Shown here one piece after another: positions 28,717-38,081 of a stretch of 64,000 bases of DNA. The position numbers and the translations under genes were made by a program. Numbering within the stretch: position 1 is the stretch's first letter; each line of letters starts with the position of its first letter. The notes under the pieces were generated by a model. That model had not been told where the DNA came from, ran no database searches, and worked only from the letters and a program-made list of their open reading frames with translations. The DNA is taken from contig JBMYKD010000001.1 of the NCBI GenBank assembly GCA_049595035.1, positions 124,001-188,000 of the forward strand, in the 5' to 3' direction. This stretch comes from UBA12202 sp049595035 (lineage in GTDB: Bacteria; Pseudomonadota; Alphaproteobacteria; Puniceispirillales; UBA1172).

Positions 28717-30816
28717 ATGTTTGAAGTATTCAAGAAAGATATTGAATGGGGCGGTAGAACATTGTCCCTCGAAACTGGCAAAGTGGCCAGACAAGCTGAT
28801 GGGGCTGTTATGGCTACCCTTGGCGAAACGACAGTATTATGTACGGCAGTTGCTGCATCAAGCCCAAAACCGGGGCAGGATTTCTTCCCCCTGACAGTCA
28901 ATTATCAGGAAAAAACCTTTGCGGCTGGTAAAATTCCGGGTGGTTTTTTCAAGCGTGAAGGTCGCCCAAGTGAAAAAGAAACGCTGGTATCACGGTTGAT
29001 CGACCGTCCTATCCGCCCCCTATTTCCAGAAGGCTTTAAATGCGACACTCAGGTGATTACAACCGTGCTGTCCTTTGATATGGAAAACGATCCTGATATT
29101 GTTGCCATGATTGGCGCATCAGCGGCACTTACGATTTCCGGTATCCCGTTCTTTGGCCCGATTGGTGCGGCAAGAGTAGGTATGATTGATGGTACCTATG
29201 TGCTCAACCCGACCATGGATCAGGTTAAGGAAAGCCATCTTGATCTGGTTGTTGCCGGTACGCGTGAAGGCGTGCTGATGGTAGAATCAGAAGCCAAAGA
29301 GCTGGATGAAGATACCATGCTAGGTGCTGTTAATTTCGGTCATGAAGCTATGCAGTCAGTCATTGATGCGATTATTTCTCTTGCTGAAGTCGCGGCAAAA
29401 GACCCTCGCCCTCTTCCCGAAGAGCCGGCAGAGGCAGATGGCATCAAGAAAGCCTTTAAGGGCTTTGGTAAAGACCTTGCGAAAGCCTATCAGATTGCTG
29501 ATAAGGTAAGCCGCCAGAGCGCAGTAAGTGAAATTAAGTCCAGCGCAATGGAAAAACTGGATGAAGACACCGACGCGGTGCTGGCATCCGGGTTATTCAA
29601 AAAACTGGAAGCAGATACGGTTCGTGGCGCTATCCTGAAAACAAGCAAGCGGATTGATGGCCGTGATCTGTCAACGGTTCGCCCGATTGTTGCCGAAGTC
29701 GGGGTTCTGCCCCGCACCCATGGTTCAGCGTTATTTACGCGGGGTGAAACGCAGGCATTAGCGGTTGCTACTCTTGGCACTGGTCAGGATGAGCAAATTA
29801 TTGATGCACTAGAAGGCGAATATCGTCAGAATTTCATGCTGCATTACAATTTCCCACCATATTCAGTTGGTGAAGCAGGACGTGTTGGTTCACCCGGCCG
29901 CCGCGAAATTGGTCATGGTAAACTTGCCTGGCGTGCGATTCATCCCGTGCTACCTCCAAAAGACGAGTTTCCCTACACGGTGCGCGTTGTATCAGAAGTC
30001 ACGGAATCTAACGGATCATCCTCAATGGCAACCGTTTGTGGCACATCACTTGCCATGATGGATGCTGGTGTTCCTTTACCGCGTCCGGTTGCCGGTATTG
30101 CGATGGGACTGATCAAAGATGGTGAAGATTTTGCCGTCCTTTCCGATATTCTTGGTGATGAAGATCATCTTGGTGATATGGATTTCAAGGTAGCGGGAAC
30201 ATCAGATGGCATTACTGCCCTTCAGATGGATATCAAGATCACATCCATCACGCCTGAAATTATGCAACAGGCACTAGCACAGGCTAAAGACGGCCGGCTT
30301 CACATTCTGGGTGAGATGAATAAGGCAATCGGTCATGCGCGTGATTCGCTGGCAGATACCGCACCAAAGATTACCACTATGTCGATTCCAGTGGATAAAA
30401 TCAGAGATATCATAGGCCCTGGTGGTAAGATGATCCGGGAGATTTGTGAAACTACTGGTGCCAAAATTGATATTGAAGATGATGGTACAGTGAAAATCGC
30501 CGCATCAGATACCGCATCTGGTGAGGCCGCGTATAAACGCATTCACGATATTGTTGCAGAACCTGAACTCAATGTGATCTATGATGGCACGGTTGTAAAA
30601 ACTGTTGATTTCGGCGCTTTTGTCAATTTCATGGGTGCGCGTGACGGGCTGGTTCATATTTCCGAACTTCAGGAAGGCCGCACGGGTAAAACCACCGATG
30701 TTGTTGAAGAAGGCAACAAGGTCAAGGTCAAGGTCATTGGTTTTGATGATCGGGGAAAGATCAAACTATCAATGAAGCGTGTTAATCAGGAAACAGGCGA
30801 AGACCTGGAAGCATAA
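28717..30816 (+). CDS. pnp: Polynucleotide phosphorylase
   Basis: PNPase degrades RNA 3' to 5' by phosphorolysis and is a degradosome component in many bacteria. The 699 residues have two RNase PH cores (about 10-230 and 310-545; FFKREGRPSEKETLVSRLID, RTHGSALFTRGETQALAVAT), a KH domain (about 553-615; DKIRDIIGPGGKMIREI) and an S1 domain (about 620-690; FGAFVNFMGARDGLVHISEL). GGAGATATAAATCAAC precedes the ATG. It ends before a bidirectional terminator shared with fabI. Confidence 0.98.
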   Translation: MFEVFKKDIEWGGRTLSLETGKVARQADGAVMATLGETTVLCTAVAASSPKPGQDFFPLTVNYQEKTFAAGKIPGGFFKREGRPSEKETLVSRLIDRPIRPLFPEGFKCDTQVITTVLSFDMENDPDIVAMIGASAALTISGIPFFGPIGAARVGMIDGTYVLNPTMDQVKESHLDLVVAGTREGVLMVESEAKELDEDTMLGAVNFGHEAMQSVIDAIISLAEVAAKDPRPLPEEPAEADGIKKAFKGFGKDLAKAYQIADKVSRQSAVSEIKSSAMEKLDEDTDAVLASGLFKKLEADTVRGAILKTSKRIDGRDLSTVRPIVAEVGVLPRTHGSALFTRGETQALAVATLGTGQDEQIIDALEGEYRQNFMLHYNFPPYSVGEAGRVGSPGRREIGHGKLAWRAIHPVLPPKDEFPYTVRVVSEVTESNGSSSMATVCGTSLAMMDAGVPLPRPVAGIAMGLIKDGEDFAVLSDILGDEDHLGDMDFKVAGTSDGITALQMDIKITSITPEIMQQALAQAKDGRLHILGEMNKAIGHARDSLADTAPKITTMSIPVDKIRDIIGPGGKMIREICETTGAKIDIEDDGTVKIAASDTASGEAAYKRIHDIVAEPELNVIYDGTVVKTVDFGAFVNFMGARDGLVHISELQEGRTGKTTDVVEEGNKVKVKVIGFDDRGKIKLSMKRVNQETGEDLEA

Positions 30817-30846
30817 ACCCTGATCATGTAATAAAGCATATGACAG

Positions 30847-30874
30847 AAAACGGGGCATGATGCCCCGTTTTTTT
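30847..30874. terminator. Bidirectional terminator between pnp and fabI
   Basis: CGGGGCA at 30851-30857 pairs with TGCCCCG at 30861-30867 around TGA. It is flanked by AAAA on the left and a run of seven T on the right, so the structure can end both pnp (+) and fabA-fabB-fabI (-) transcripts. Confidence 0.85.
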
Positions 30875-30899
30875 ATGTTATTATGATGGGAGGACTGTA

Positions 30900-31688
30900 T
30901 TAATCAGCATATGGTTGAGGGACGCCGATATGATTATAACCACCATCGACATAATGCACCTCGCCGGTGACACCCGAAGATAAATCAGATGCAAAATATA
31001 GCCCGGAACGGCCTACTTCATCCATATCGGGATTGCGGTGAAGCAGGGCATGTTGTTCACTATGGCGATAGACATGTCTAGCCCCACTAATCGCCGCCCC
31101 GGCCAGTGTTTTGACCGGCCCCGCAGAAATAGCATTCACGCGGATATTATACCGCCCCAGATCAACAGCCAGATATCGTACTGATGCTTCCAGTGCGGCT
31201 TTTGCCACGCCCATCACATTATAATTTGGCGTTATCCGGTTAGCCCCAAGATAGCTCAATGTCATGAGTGAACCGCCCTGATCTTTCATGAATGGCAGAG
31301 CGGCACGGGCAAGTTCGGTCAGTGAATAACAGGACACCATCATGGCACTGGTGAAGTTTTCGCGCGATGTGTTGAGATAGGCGCCGCGCAATTCGTTTTT
31401 ATCAGCAAAAGCGACGGCATGGACAATAAAATCTATCTGGTTCCATGACTTGGCCAGTGTATCTAAAGCGGTATCTATACCGCCTTCAACACTAACATCA
31501 CATGGCACGGTAAGATCAGAACCAAGGGATTCGGCCAGCGGTTTAACCCGTTTTGCCAGCATATCATTCTGATAGGTGAATGCGAGTGATGCCCCTGCTC
31601 TGGCGCAATGCTGGGCAATACCATAAGCGATGGAATGGTCATTCGCCACCCCCATAATTAGACCATTTTTTCCGGCTAATAAACTCAT
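30900..31688 (-). CDS. fabI: Enoyl-ACP reductase FabI (NADH)
   Basis: FabI performs the last reduction of each fatty acid elongation round. The 262 residues form an SDR fold with GVANDHSIAYGIAQ near residue 13. The catalytic residues are Tyr146, Tyr156 and Lys163, at the same spacing and numbering as in Escherichia coli FabI (TLSYLGANRITPNYNVMGVA). It is the third gene of fabA-fabB-fabI, 38 bp after fabB. The intact catalytic set predicts a triclosan-type-sensitive class of enzyme, which is inference from the family. Confidence 0.96.
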   Translation of the reverse strand: MSLLAGKNGLIMGVANDHSIAYGIAQHCARAGASLAFTYQNDMLAKRVKPLAESLGSDLTVPCDVSVEGGIDTALDTLAKSWNQIDFIVHAVAFADKNELRGAYLNTSRENFTSAMMVSCYSLTELARAALPFMKDQGGSLMTLSYLGANRITPNYNVMGVAKAALEASVRYLAVDLGRYNIRVNAISAGPVKTLAGAAISGARHVYRHSEQHALLHRNPDMDEVGRSGLYFASDLSSGVTGEVHYVDGGYNHIGVPQPYAD

Positions 31689-31726
31689 GCTACTTTCACC
31701 TCTATGTTAATTTTCGGCCCTTTACC

Positions 31727-32959
31727 CTAACTATATCTTTTGATGGCAAGGGTTGAGTTTGTTCCCCCAAAACCAAAAGAATTACTAATAGCCAGATCAA
31801 TCTGCTGATCAATGCTTTTTGCCACTACCGGAATCTCACCTATACCGGGGTCTGGATCATCCAGATTAGCATTGCCGGCAATAAACCCATCTTTCATCAT
31901 AATTAAAGTATATATTGCTTCCTGCACGCCAGTGGCACCAAGCGAATGTCCGGTCAGTGATTTTGTTGAGGATACATAAGGCATTTTAGGGGCTGTACCA
32001 AACACGTCGCGAATAGCATCAAGTTCTTTGATATCGCCAACCGGAGTGCTGGTGCCATGCGTATTGATATAATCAACCGGCTGACCCAATCCATTGCCAT
32101 CAAATCCGGAAAGCGCCAGTTGCATGCATCGGACCGCGCCCTCACCAGATGGGGCAACCATATCATGACCATCAGAGTTTGCGCCTGTTCCGACAATTTC
32201 CCCATAAATCTTGGCGCCTCTGGCCAGAGCATGATCCAGGCTTTCCAGAACAACCATGCCGCCACCGCCTGCGATCACAAACCCATCCCGATTGCTATCA
32301 TATGGGCGTGAAGCGGCTGTTGGATTATCATTATTTGCTGAGGACATGGCCCCCATGGCATCAAACAGAACAGAAAGTGTCCAGTGTAATTCTTCACCGC
32401 CACCTGCGAAGATAATATCCTGCTGGCCAAAACGGATAGCATCCGCGCCTGTTGAAATACAATGGGCGCTGGTGGAACAGGCTGATGATATGGAATAATT
32501 CAGCCCCTTAATCTGAAAAAAGGTTGCGATACATGCCGAAACTGTCGATGACATACAGCGCGGTACCATATAGGGGCCAATCCGTTTTGGCCCTTTTTCA
32601 CGGGTGATATCGGCCGCCTGCATCAGATTATAAGTCGATGGCCCACCGGAGCCAGCAATCAGACCAGTGCGTGGATGGGATACCTCAGCTGGTGTCAGGC
32701 CAGCATCCTCGACCGCTTGCTGCATGGAAAGAACGGCATAGGCCGCACCTTCACCCATGAAACGCATCTGCTTGCGGTCGACATGATCTTCAAGGTTTAA
32801 TTTGACGGTTCCGTGTACCTGGCTCCGGAAGCCTAGTTCTGTATATTCAGGCGCGGCAACAATGCCAGACCTGCCATGGCGAAGGGACTCAGATACCTCA
32901 TCAACAGATGTTCCGATAGATGACGTGATCCCCATTCCTGTTATTACAACGCGCCGCAT
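31727..32959 (-). CDS. fabB: Beta-ketoacyl-ACP synthase I (FabB)
   Basis: A condensing enzyme of 410 residues needed for unsaturated fatty acid elongation. The active-site triad is Cys161 (SSACSTSAHC), His301 (NTHGTSTPVGD) and His338 (TKSLTGHSLGATG), with Lys333. The arrangement directly after fabA and before fabI, on one strand, is the standard alphaproteobacterial FabA-FabB cluster and favours FabB over FabF. Confidence 0.96.
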   Translation of the reverse strand: MRRVVITGMGITSSIGTSVDEVSESLRHGRSGIVAAPEYTELGFRSQVHGTVKLNLEDHVDRKQMRFMGEGAAYAVLSMQQAVEDAGLTPAEVSHPRTGLIAGSGGPSTYNLMQAADITREKGPKRIGPYMVPRCMSSTVSACIATFFQIKGLNYSISSACSTSAHCISTGADAIRFGQQDIIFAGGGEELHWTLSVLFDAMGAMSSANNDNPTAASRPYDSNRDGFVIAGGGGMVVLESLDHALARGAKIYGEIVGTGANSDGHDMVAPSGEGAVRCMQLALSGFDGNGLGQPVDYINTHGTSTPVGDIKELDAIRDVFGTAPKMPYVSSTKSLTGHSLGATGVQEAIYTLIMMKDGFIAGNANLDDPDPGIGEIPVVAKSIDQQIDLAISNSFGFGGTNSTLAIKRYS

Positions 32960-33017
32960 GATGCTCCTTAAATGGATAATGAAAAATTCATTCTATCCTG
33001 TCAGTTTAAATATGGGT

Positions 33018-33524
33018 TTATGATTTGAACAGGCCAACGCGAATATCTTTTGCTGAAAAGATAGATACGCCATCGCATAAAACTTCACCATTGGCGATGC
33101 CTAAGACCAGTTTTCGCATAATCAGCCGTTCGATATTAAGCTTGAATGTCAGCAATTTGGCATCAGGCTGTACCTGTCCGGTGAATTTAACTTCACCGAC
33201 GGATATGGCTCTGCCGCGGCCTTCACCACCCATCCAGCCAAGAAAAAATCCAACTAATTGCCATAATCCATCCATGCCAAGACAGCCCGGCATGACAGGA
33301 TCACCAACAAAATGGCAGTCGAAAAACCAGCGGTCAGGGGTAATTTCAAACTCGGCTTCAATTTCTCCTAACCCTTTATCGCCGCCATGATCATTGATCT
33401 TCGTAATGCGATCCATCATCAGCATAGGCGGCATGGGTAATTGCGGGTTGCCATGACCAAACATTTCGCCTTTTGCACATTGTATCAATTCATCATAACT
33501 GAACTGGTTTTGTTTATCGGTCAT
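33018..33524 (-). CDS. fabA: 3-hydroxydecanoyl-ACP dehydratase/isomerase FabA
   Basis: FabA introduces the cis double bond in anaerobic-type unsaturated fatty acid synthesis. The 168-residue hot-dog-fold protein has the catalytic His71 and Asp85 in DCHFVGDPVMPGCLGMDGLW, matching the E. coli spacing. It leads the fabA-fabB-fabI cluster and is divergent from irr, with both promoters in a shared 127-bp gap. Confidence 0.97.
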   Translation of the reverse strand: MTDKQNQFSYDELIQCAKGEMFGHGNPQLPMPPMLMMDRITKINDHGGDKGLGEIEAEFEITPDRWFFDCHFVGDPVMPGCLGMDGLWQLVGFFLGWMGGEGRGRAISVGEVKFTGQVQPDAKLLTFKLNIERLIMRKLVLGIANGEVLCDGVSIFSAKDIRVGLFKS

Positions 33525-33555
33525 TATATCACCCGTAAAATTAATATCCCATCAC

Positions 33556-33628
33556 AATATAGGAAAGCGGCGTGGATGTACAAATGCAATTTGCATAACT
33601 TGACTTTATTCCTGCTCATTTATATGTA
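33556..33628. promoter_or_regulatory. Divergent fabA / irr promoters with a central palindrome
   Basis: For fabA (minus strand) the -35 TTGTAC covers 33578-33583 and the -10 TATATT covers 33556-33561 (16-bp spacer). For irr (plus strand) the -35 TTGACT is 33600-33605 and the -10 TATGTA is 33623-33628 (17-bp spacer). Between the two -35 elements lies a perfect palindrome, ATGCAA-T-TTGCAT at 33584-33596. Its position suggests one regulator acting on both promoters. The TGCAA/TTGCA arms recall Fur/Mur-type sites, but the spacing does not match what I remember of those. Confidence 0.5.
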
Positions 33629-33651
33629 AAATATATATAAATGGTGATTTT

Positions 33652-34059
33652 ATGACAGTAAATACGACAACAGAATTTCTCCGCAAACATAATCTGCGGC
33701 CAACACGTCAGCGTGTTGCCCTTGCGGCTTTATTGTTTGACGGTACGCCGCGGCATGTGACCGCGGAAATTCTGCATGATCAGGTCAGAGATATGGGCAT
33801 AACACTGTCCCTTGCAACCATTTATAATACCCTGCATCAATTTACCAATGTTGGCCTGTTAAAGGAAATTAAAGGCATTGGTGATGCCACATGGTTTGAT
33901 ACCAATATCGATCAGCATCATCACTTTTTTGATATCAGCAATGATCATCTGATTGATATTCCGGCGTCCTCGATCACCATTTCTAATCTGCCAGCATCAC
34001 CTGATGGCAAGGTAATTGATGGGATAGATGTCATCGTGCGCCTGTCTGACAAACAATAG
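33652..34059 (+). CDS. irr: Iron response regulator Irr (Fur family)
   Basis: A 135-residue Fur-superfamily repressor/activator. The winged-helix begins LRPTRQRVALAALLFDG and contains ITLSLATIYNTLHQFTNVGL, the usual Fur-family recognition helix region. The His-rich segment DQHHHFFDISNDHLIDI is typical of Irr, which in rhizobia senses haem and iron. The position divergent from fabA-fabB-fabI is the classical Irr neighbourhood in alphaproteobacteria, which separates it from Fur/Mur and Zur. A candidate Irr box lies 20 bp after its stop, in front of katG. Confidence 0.9.
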   Translation: MTVNTTTEFLRKHNLRPTRQRVALAALLFDGTPRHVTAEILHDQVRDMGITLSLATIYNTLHQFTNVGLLKEIKGIGDATWFDTNIDQHHHFFDISNDHLIDIPASSITISNLPASPDGKVIDGIDVIVRLSDKQ

Positions 34060-34079
34060 AATCAAACATAATAATTTTA

Positions 34080-34096
34080 TTTACAATCATTCTAAA
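34080..34096. promoter_or_regulatory. Candidate Irr box upstream of katG
   Basis: TTTACAATCATTCTAAA is a 17-bp near-palindrome with a single mismatched pair (C4 against C13). It is one base away from the Irr motif as I recall it, TTTAGAAT-N-ATTCTAAA. It lies 94 bp before the katG ATG and just after irr. The -10 region of katG, if it is the TAATAT/TATATA stretch near 34124-34135, is about 30 bp downstream. Confidence 0.5.
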
Positions 34097-34189
34097 CTAC
34101 TTGTATGTTCGATCAGTAGTATTAATATATATGTAAGAAAACCTGAAAACTAATAATCGTGTCTTAAGAGACGCTTACAGGAGTTACCT

Positions 34190-36325
34190 ATGAATGAAAT
34201 GAGCAAATGCCCTGTTATGCATGGCAGCCATACCACCCCTTCCGCCGGCACCAAAAATCAGGATTGGTGGCCAAATCAGTTAAATCTGGATATTCTCCGT
34301 CAGCATGACGCAAAATCGAACCCCTTGGGGGCAGATTTTGATTATAAAAAAGCCGTAAAATCACTGAAAGTTGATGCGGTTAAAGCTGATCTGAAAAAAT
34401 TGATGACAGATTCACAAGACTGGTGGCCAGCGGATTATGGTCATTATGGCCCATTCTTTATTCGTATGACATGGCACGCCGCCGGTACTTACAGAACTGG
34501 CGATGGTCGTGGCGGTGGCGGTACCGGCGCACAGCGTTTTGCTCCTTTAAACTCATGGCCTGATAACGGTAATCTTGATAAGGCACGGCGGTTGCTCTGG
34601 CCAATCAAAGAAAAATATGGAAACAGCCTATCCTGGGCTGATCTGCTTATCATGGCCGGTAATGTGGCTATTGAATCCATGGGTGGTCCTAATCTGGGCA
34701 CAGCATTAGGCCGGGCTGATATCTGGCATCCGGAAAAGGATATTTACTGGGGTGCCGAAGATGAATGGCTGGGTGATAACCGTTATGGTGGTACCCGTCA
34801 GGACCTCGAAAATCCGCTTGCGGCTGTACAGATGGGCCTGATCTATGTGAATCCCGAAGGCCCGAATGGTAATCCTGATCCGCTATTATCAGCACAGGAT
34901 ATTCGTGAAACCTTTGCGCGTATGGCTATGAATGATGAAGAAACATTTGCTCTGACTGCTGGCGGGCATACCTTTGGTAAAGCCCATGGTAATGGCCCTG
35001 CTGATGCGGTTGGTGCAGAACCGGAAAGTGCTGCTATTGAAGCACAGGGCTTTGGCTGGGCAAGTAGCCATAAATCAGGCAAGGGCGTTGATGCTATCAC
35101 CAGTGGTATCGAAGGCCCTTGGACAAGCAATCCTATTGCATGGGATATGGGTTATCTCAATTTGCTGTATAATTACGACTGGGAGCTGACCAAGAGTCCG
35201 GCCGGGGCACATATATGGCATCCGGTCAATATCGACGAAGATGATATGGCACCAGAAGTTGATGGCAGCGGCAAAAAAGTCATGCCAATGATGACAACAG
35301 CTGATATGGCTCTCAAGATGGATCCGGCCTATCGGGCAATTGGTGACCGGTTTATCAACGACCCCGAAGCCTTTGGTCAGGCTTTCGCGGAAGCATGGTT
35401 TAAACTTCTGCATCGTGATATGGGGCCAAAAACCAACTATACCGCAGGTGATTTTCCAGATCGGGATTATATCTGGCAGGATCCTATTCCGGCAGGAAAG
35501 GCATTAAGTGATGCTGATGTGACCTCAATCAAGAATAGTATTCTTGCCTCTGGTCTTAGCATTCAGGAAATGGTGGAAACCGCCTGGGCATCTGCATCAA
35601 CATTCCGTGCTTCGGATAAACGTGGCGGGGCAAACGGGGCGCGTATTCGGTTGGCTCCTCAGAAAGACTGGGCGGTGAATAAGCCGGCGCAATTGCAAAA
35701 GGTGCTTGATATCTATGCTGGTATCGCCAGCTCTGCTGGTGCCAGCATTGCCGATGTCATTGTCATTGGTGGTGCTGCTGGTATTGAAAAAGCATCTCAA
35801 GCCAGTGTTCCTGTTACCACTGGACGCGGTGATGCCACCGAAGACCATACCGACGCAGGGTCATTCGCGCATCTTGAACCGCGTGCTGATGGTTTCCGCA
35901 ACTATGTTGAAACCGAATTTGCGGTTAGCCCGGAAGAAATGATGCTGGATAAGGCACAATTGCTTGACCTGACTCCTGCTGAAATGACTGCACTGGTTGG
36001 CGGCCTTCGTTCCCTTGGCATCAGCGCAACAGGCGATGGCGTATGGGGTGATGGCAACAGCCTCAATAACCAGTGGTTCAAAACGTTGCTGGATATGAGT
36101 GTGGCATGGAAGGAAACTGGCTATAATAGCTATGCTGCCCATGACAGATCATCTGGCGACAAAGTCAGAACAGCAAGCCGGACAGACCTGGTTTTTGGAA
36201 GTAATTCCGAGCTTCGTGCCATTGCTGAAGTATATGCTCAGCAGGATAACAATGATAAATTTGTTGCCGACTTTATTTCCGCATGGAACAAAGTCATGAA
36301 TGCAGATCGTTTTGATCTGAACTAA
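34190..36325 (+). CDS. katG: Catalase-peroxidase KatG
   Basis: A haem enzyme of 711 residues that removes hydrogen peroxide by catalase and peroxidase activity. The distal haem residues are Arg92, Trp95 and His96 (RMTWHAAGTYR), and the proximal ligand is His260 in AGGHTFGKAHGNGPA. The MGLIYVNPEGPNG segment gives the Tyr of the Met-Tyr-Trp cross-link. The second, haem-free half is present, so the length is normal. AGGAG lies eight bases before the ATG. The adjacent irr gene and Irr-like box suggest iron- or haem-dependent control. Confidence 0.98.
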   Translation: MNEMSKCPVMHGSHTTPSAGTKNQDWWPNQLNLDILRQHDAKSNPLGADFDYKKAVKSLKVDAVKADLKKLMTDSQDWWPADYGHYGPFFIRMTWHAAGTYRTGDGRGGGGTGAQRFAPLNSWPDNGNLDKARRLLWPIKEKYGNSLSWADLLIMAGNVAIESMGGPNLGTALGRADIWHPEKDIYWGAEDEWLGDNRYGGTRQDLENPLAAVQMGLIYVNPEGPNGNPDPLLSAQDIRETFARMAMNDEETFALTAGGHTFGKAHGNGPADAVGAEPESAAIEAQGFGWASSHKSGKGVDAITSGIEGPWTSNPIAWDMGYLNLLYNYDWELTKSPAGAHIWHPVNIDEDDMAPEVDGSGKKVMPMMTTADMALKMDPAYRAIGDRFINDPEAFGQAFAEAWFKLLHRDMGPKTNYTAGDFPDRDYIWQDPIPAGKALSDADVTSIKNSILASGLSIQEMVETAWASASTFRASDKRGGANGARIRLAPQKDWAVNKPAQLQKVLDIYAGIASSAGASIADVIVIGGAAGIEKASQASVPVTTGRGDATEDHTDAGSFAHLEPRADGFRNYVETEFAVSPEEMMLDKAQLLDLTPAEMTALVGGLRSLGISATGDGVWGDGNSLNNQWFKTLLDMSVAWKETGYNSYAAHDRSSGDKVRTASRTDLVFGSNSELRAIAEVYAQQDNNDKFVADFISAWNKVMNADRFDLN

Positions 36326-36350
36326 GGCTTATTTCCAAGATATCATTATT

Positions 36351-36388
36351 TGGCGTATCTCTTAAACGGGGATACGCCATTTCTATTT
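36351..36388. terminator. Hairpin between katG and the SH3 gene
   Basis: TGGCGTATC at 36351-36359 pairs perfectly with GATACGCCA at 36371-36379 around an 11-nt loop, followed by TTTCTATTT. It likely ends katG; on the minus strand the T-run is weaker. Confidence 0.65.
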
Positions 36389-36394
36389 ATATGA

Positions 36395-36925
36395 TTAAAA
36401 CACTTCGTCGCTAAAGACGCCCCATAGATAGCGTTTTTGAATCCAGCCCCTAATCCGGCCAGATTCAATGCGGCACCAATCGACCCCACATACCATCAAT
36501 TCAACCACAGCACCTTTTTCGGCTAATGCAATGACGGGGGCAGACGCGGCATCTGTTTCCATCACATTAACACCGCTTGCTGTAATCATGGCCATGCGTT
36601 TCAGAGAAAGTGTCGATGAATGCATCCAGCCACGCTCACCATCCAGATCAACGACTTCCCGCCAGACGTCAAATTCCCGCACCACCCGAAGCGGCATCCC
36701 ATCTCTCTGATACACATAAAGAATGGGATATTTCATGCCGGGGCCGGTTCGCATATGCACTTTATCAGATTTTAGTGTCATGAAGCGCGGCAATGGCTGT
36801 CCGGTACCCTGAATGGTAACTCTGGCTTCATTTGCCATGGTTACGGGAACATATCCTGAGCCTGCTGGAAATAATATCCACCACCCTGCCAGCATAGCAA
36901 TTATGACCTGTTGATATGATATCAC
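36395..36925 (-). CDS. Exported SH3-domain protein
   Basis: A 176-residue protein with an N-terminal hydrophobic signal (about residues 5-30), so it is exported. Two bacterial SH3 (SH3b) repeats follow: KSDKVHMRTGPGMKYPILYV with WMHSS at the end of the first, and ITASGVNVMETDAASAPVIA with the end WIQKRYLWG. This matches COG3807-type SH3-like proteins of alphaproteobacteria, probably wall- or envelope-bound, of unknown function. It is divergent from the 2-hydroxyacid dehydrogenase gene, a neighbour pair that recurs in this group. Confidence 0.85.
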   Translation of the reverse strand: MISYQQVIIAMLAGWWILFPAGSGYVPVTMANEARVTIQGTGQPLPRFMTLKSDKVHMRTGPGMKYPILYVYQRDGMPLRVVREFDVWREVVDLDGERGWMHSSTLSLKRMAMITASGVNVMETDAASAPVIALAEKGAVVELMVCGVDWCRIESGRIRGWIQKRYLWGVFSDEVF

Positions 36926-37094
36926 TGCAGAATAGCCCCCTTATGTTGGATTCGATGTTAAAGTGATAATAGGAAAATGGATTTCATTCAAGACGAAAGC
37001 CATAAGATACACATCAATGTGGATTGAGGGCTTGTTTCCATCTGCTTCAGTGGTATGTTAGCGCAATAGGGAAATGATACAGGGTTAAGAGTTA

Positions 37095-38081
37095 ATGGCC
37101 AGTCGAGATCATATTGTCATATTGACACGCAAATTGCCGGATAGTGTAGAAACGCGGATGCGCGAGCTATTCAATGCAGAACTTAACTCAACCGATATTC
37201 CATTTACGCGCGAAGAATTAAAACAGGCTGTATCGCGGGCACATGTTCTTGTTCCAACAGTGACTGATCGCATTGATGAAGAAATCATTGCGGCCGCAGG
37301 GCCTCAACTCAAGTTAATCGCATCATTTGGAACCGGTGTTGATCATATTGATCTGAAAGCCGCTCGTCGGGCAGGAATTATTGTCACAAATACCCCCGGG
37401 GTTCTTACCGAAGATACCGCAGATGTTGTTATGTCGCTTATTTTATCGGTGCCGCGTAGGCTAGCGGAAGGTAATGCTCTTGTTCGCAGTGGCAAATGGA
37501 CTGGCTGGGCACCAACAGGCATGCTTGGCCACCGCATTAATGGAAAACGACTTGGCATTATCGGGTTGGGGCGCATTGGTCAGGCCGTGGCTAGGCGGGC
37601 GCGTGGCTTTGGTATGTCTATTCATTATCATAATCGTCACCCTGTTCATCCGGAAATTGAACAGGAGCTTGAAGCAACATACTGGCAAGATATTGATCAG
37701 ATGATTTCACGGATGGATATTATTTCGATTAACTGTCCTTATACACCAGAAACGCATCATTTATTATCGCGCGACCGGTTAAGCAAAATGCCACAACATT
37801 CTTATCTGGTAAATGCGGCGCGTGGTGGTGTGGTGGATGAGGAAGCATTGACGGAATTGCTGGCACAGGGTCAGATTGCGGGGGCTGGGCTAGATGTTTA
37901 TGAAAATGAACCACAAATTCCCGATGCCCTGCTGACATTGCCAAATGTGGTGCTGTTACCGCATATTGGTTCGGCCACAATAGAAGGCCGGATTAATATG
38001 GGTGATAAGGTGATTATCAATATCCGAACCTATATTGATGGCCATTCTCCACCAGATCGGGTTATTGACGGGATGATCTAG
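37095..38081 (+). CDS. D-2-hydroxyacid dehydrogenase (glyoxylate/hydroxypyruvate reductase type)
   Basis: An NAD(P)-dependent oxidoreductase of 328 residues. The Rossmann motif GLGRIGQAVARRARG starts at residue 157. Catalytic residues are Arg243 (NAARGGVVDE), Glu270 (DVYENEP) and His290 (LPHIGSAT). The sequence is closest in pattern to GyaR-type glyoxylate reductases, which reduce glyoxylate or hydroxypyruvate, but substrate is not certain. It converges with the MoeB-like gene with a four-base overlap. Confidence 0.9.
   Translation: MASRDHIVILTRKLPDSVETRMRELFNAELNSTDIPFTREELKQAVSRAHVLVPTVTDRIDEEIIAAAGPQLKLIASFGTGVDHIDLKAARRAGIIVTNTPGVLTEDTADVVMSLILSVPRRLAEGNALVRSGKWTGWAPTGMLGHRINGKRLGIIGLGRIGQAVARRARGFGMSIHYHNRHPVHPEIEQELEATYWQDIDQMISRMDIISINCPYTPETHHLLSRDRLSKMPQHSYLVNAARGGVVDEEALTELLAQGQIAGAGLDVYENEPQIPDALLTLPNVVLLPHIGSATIEGRINMGDKVIINIRTYIDGHSPPDRVIDGMI

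Noticed and set aside
34158..34176. Small GTCT-TAAG-AGAC hairpin before katG
   Set aside because: Only four base pairs; too weak to call a regulatory structure.
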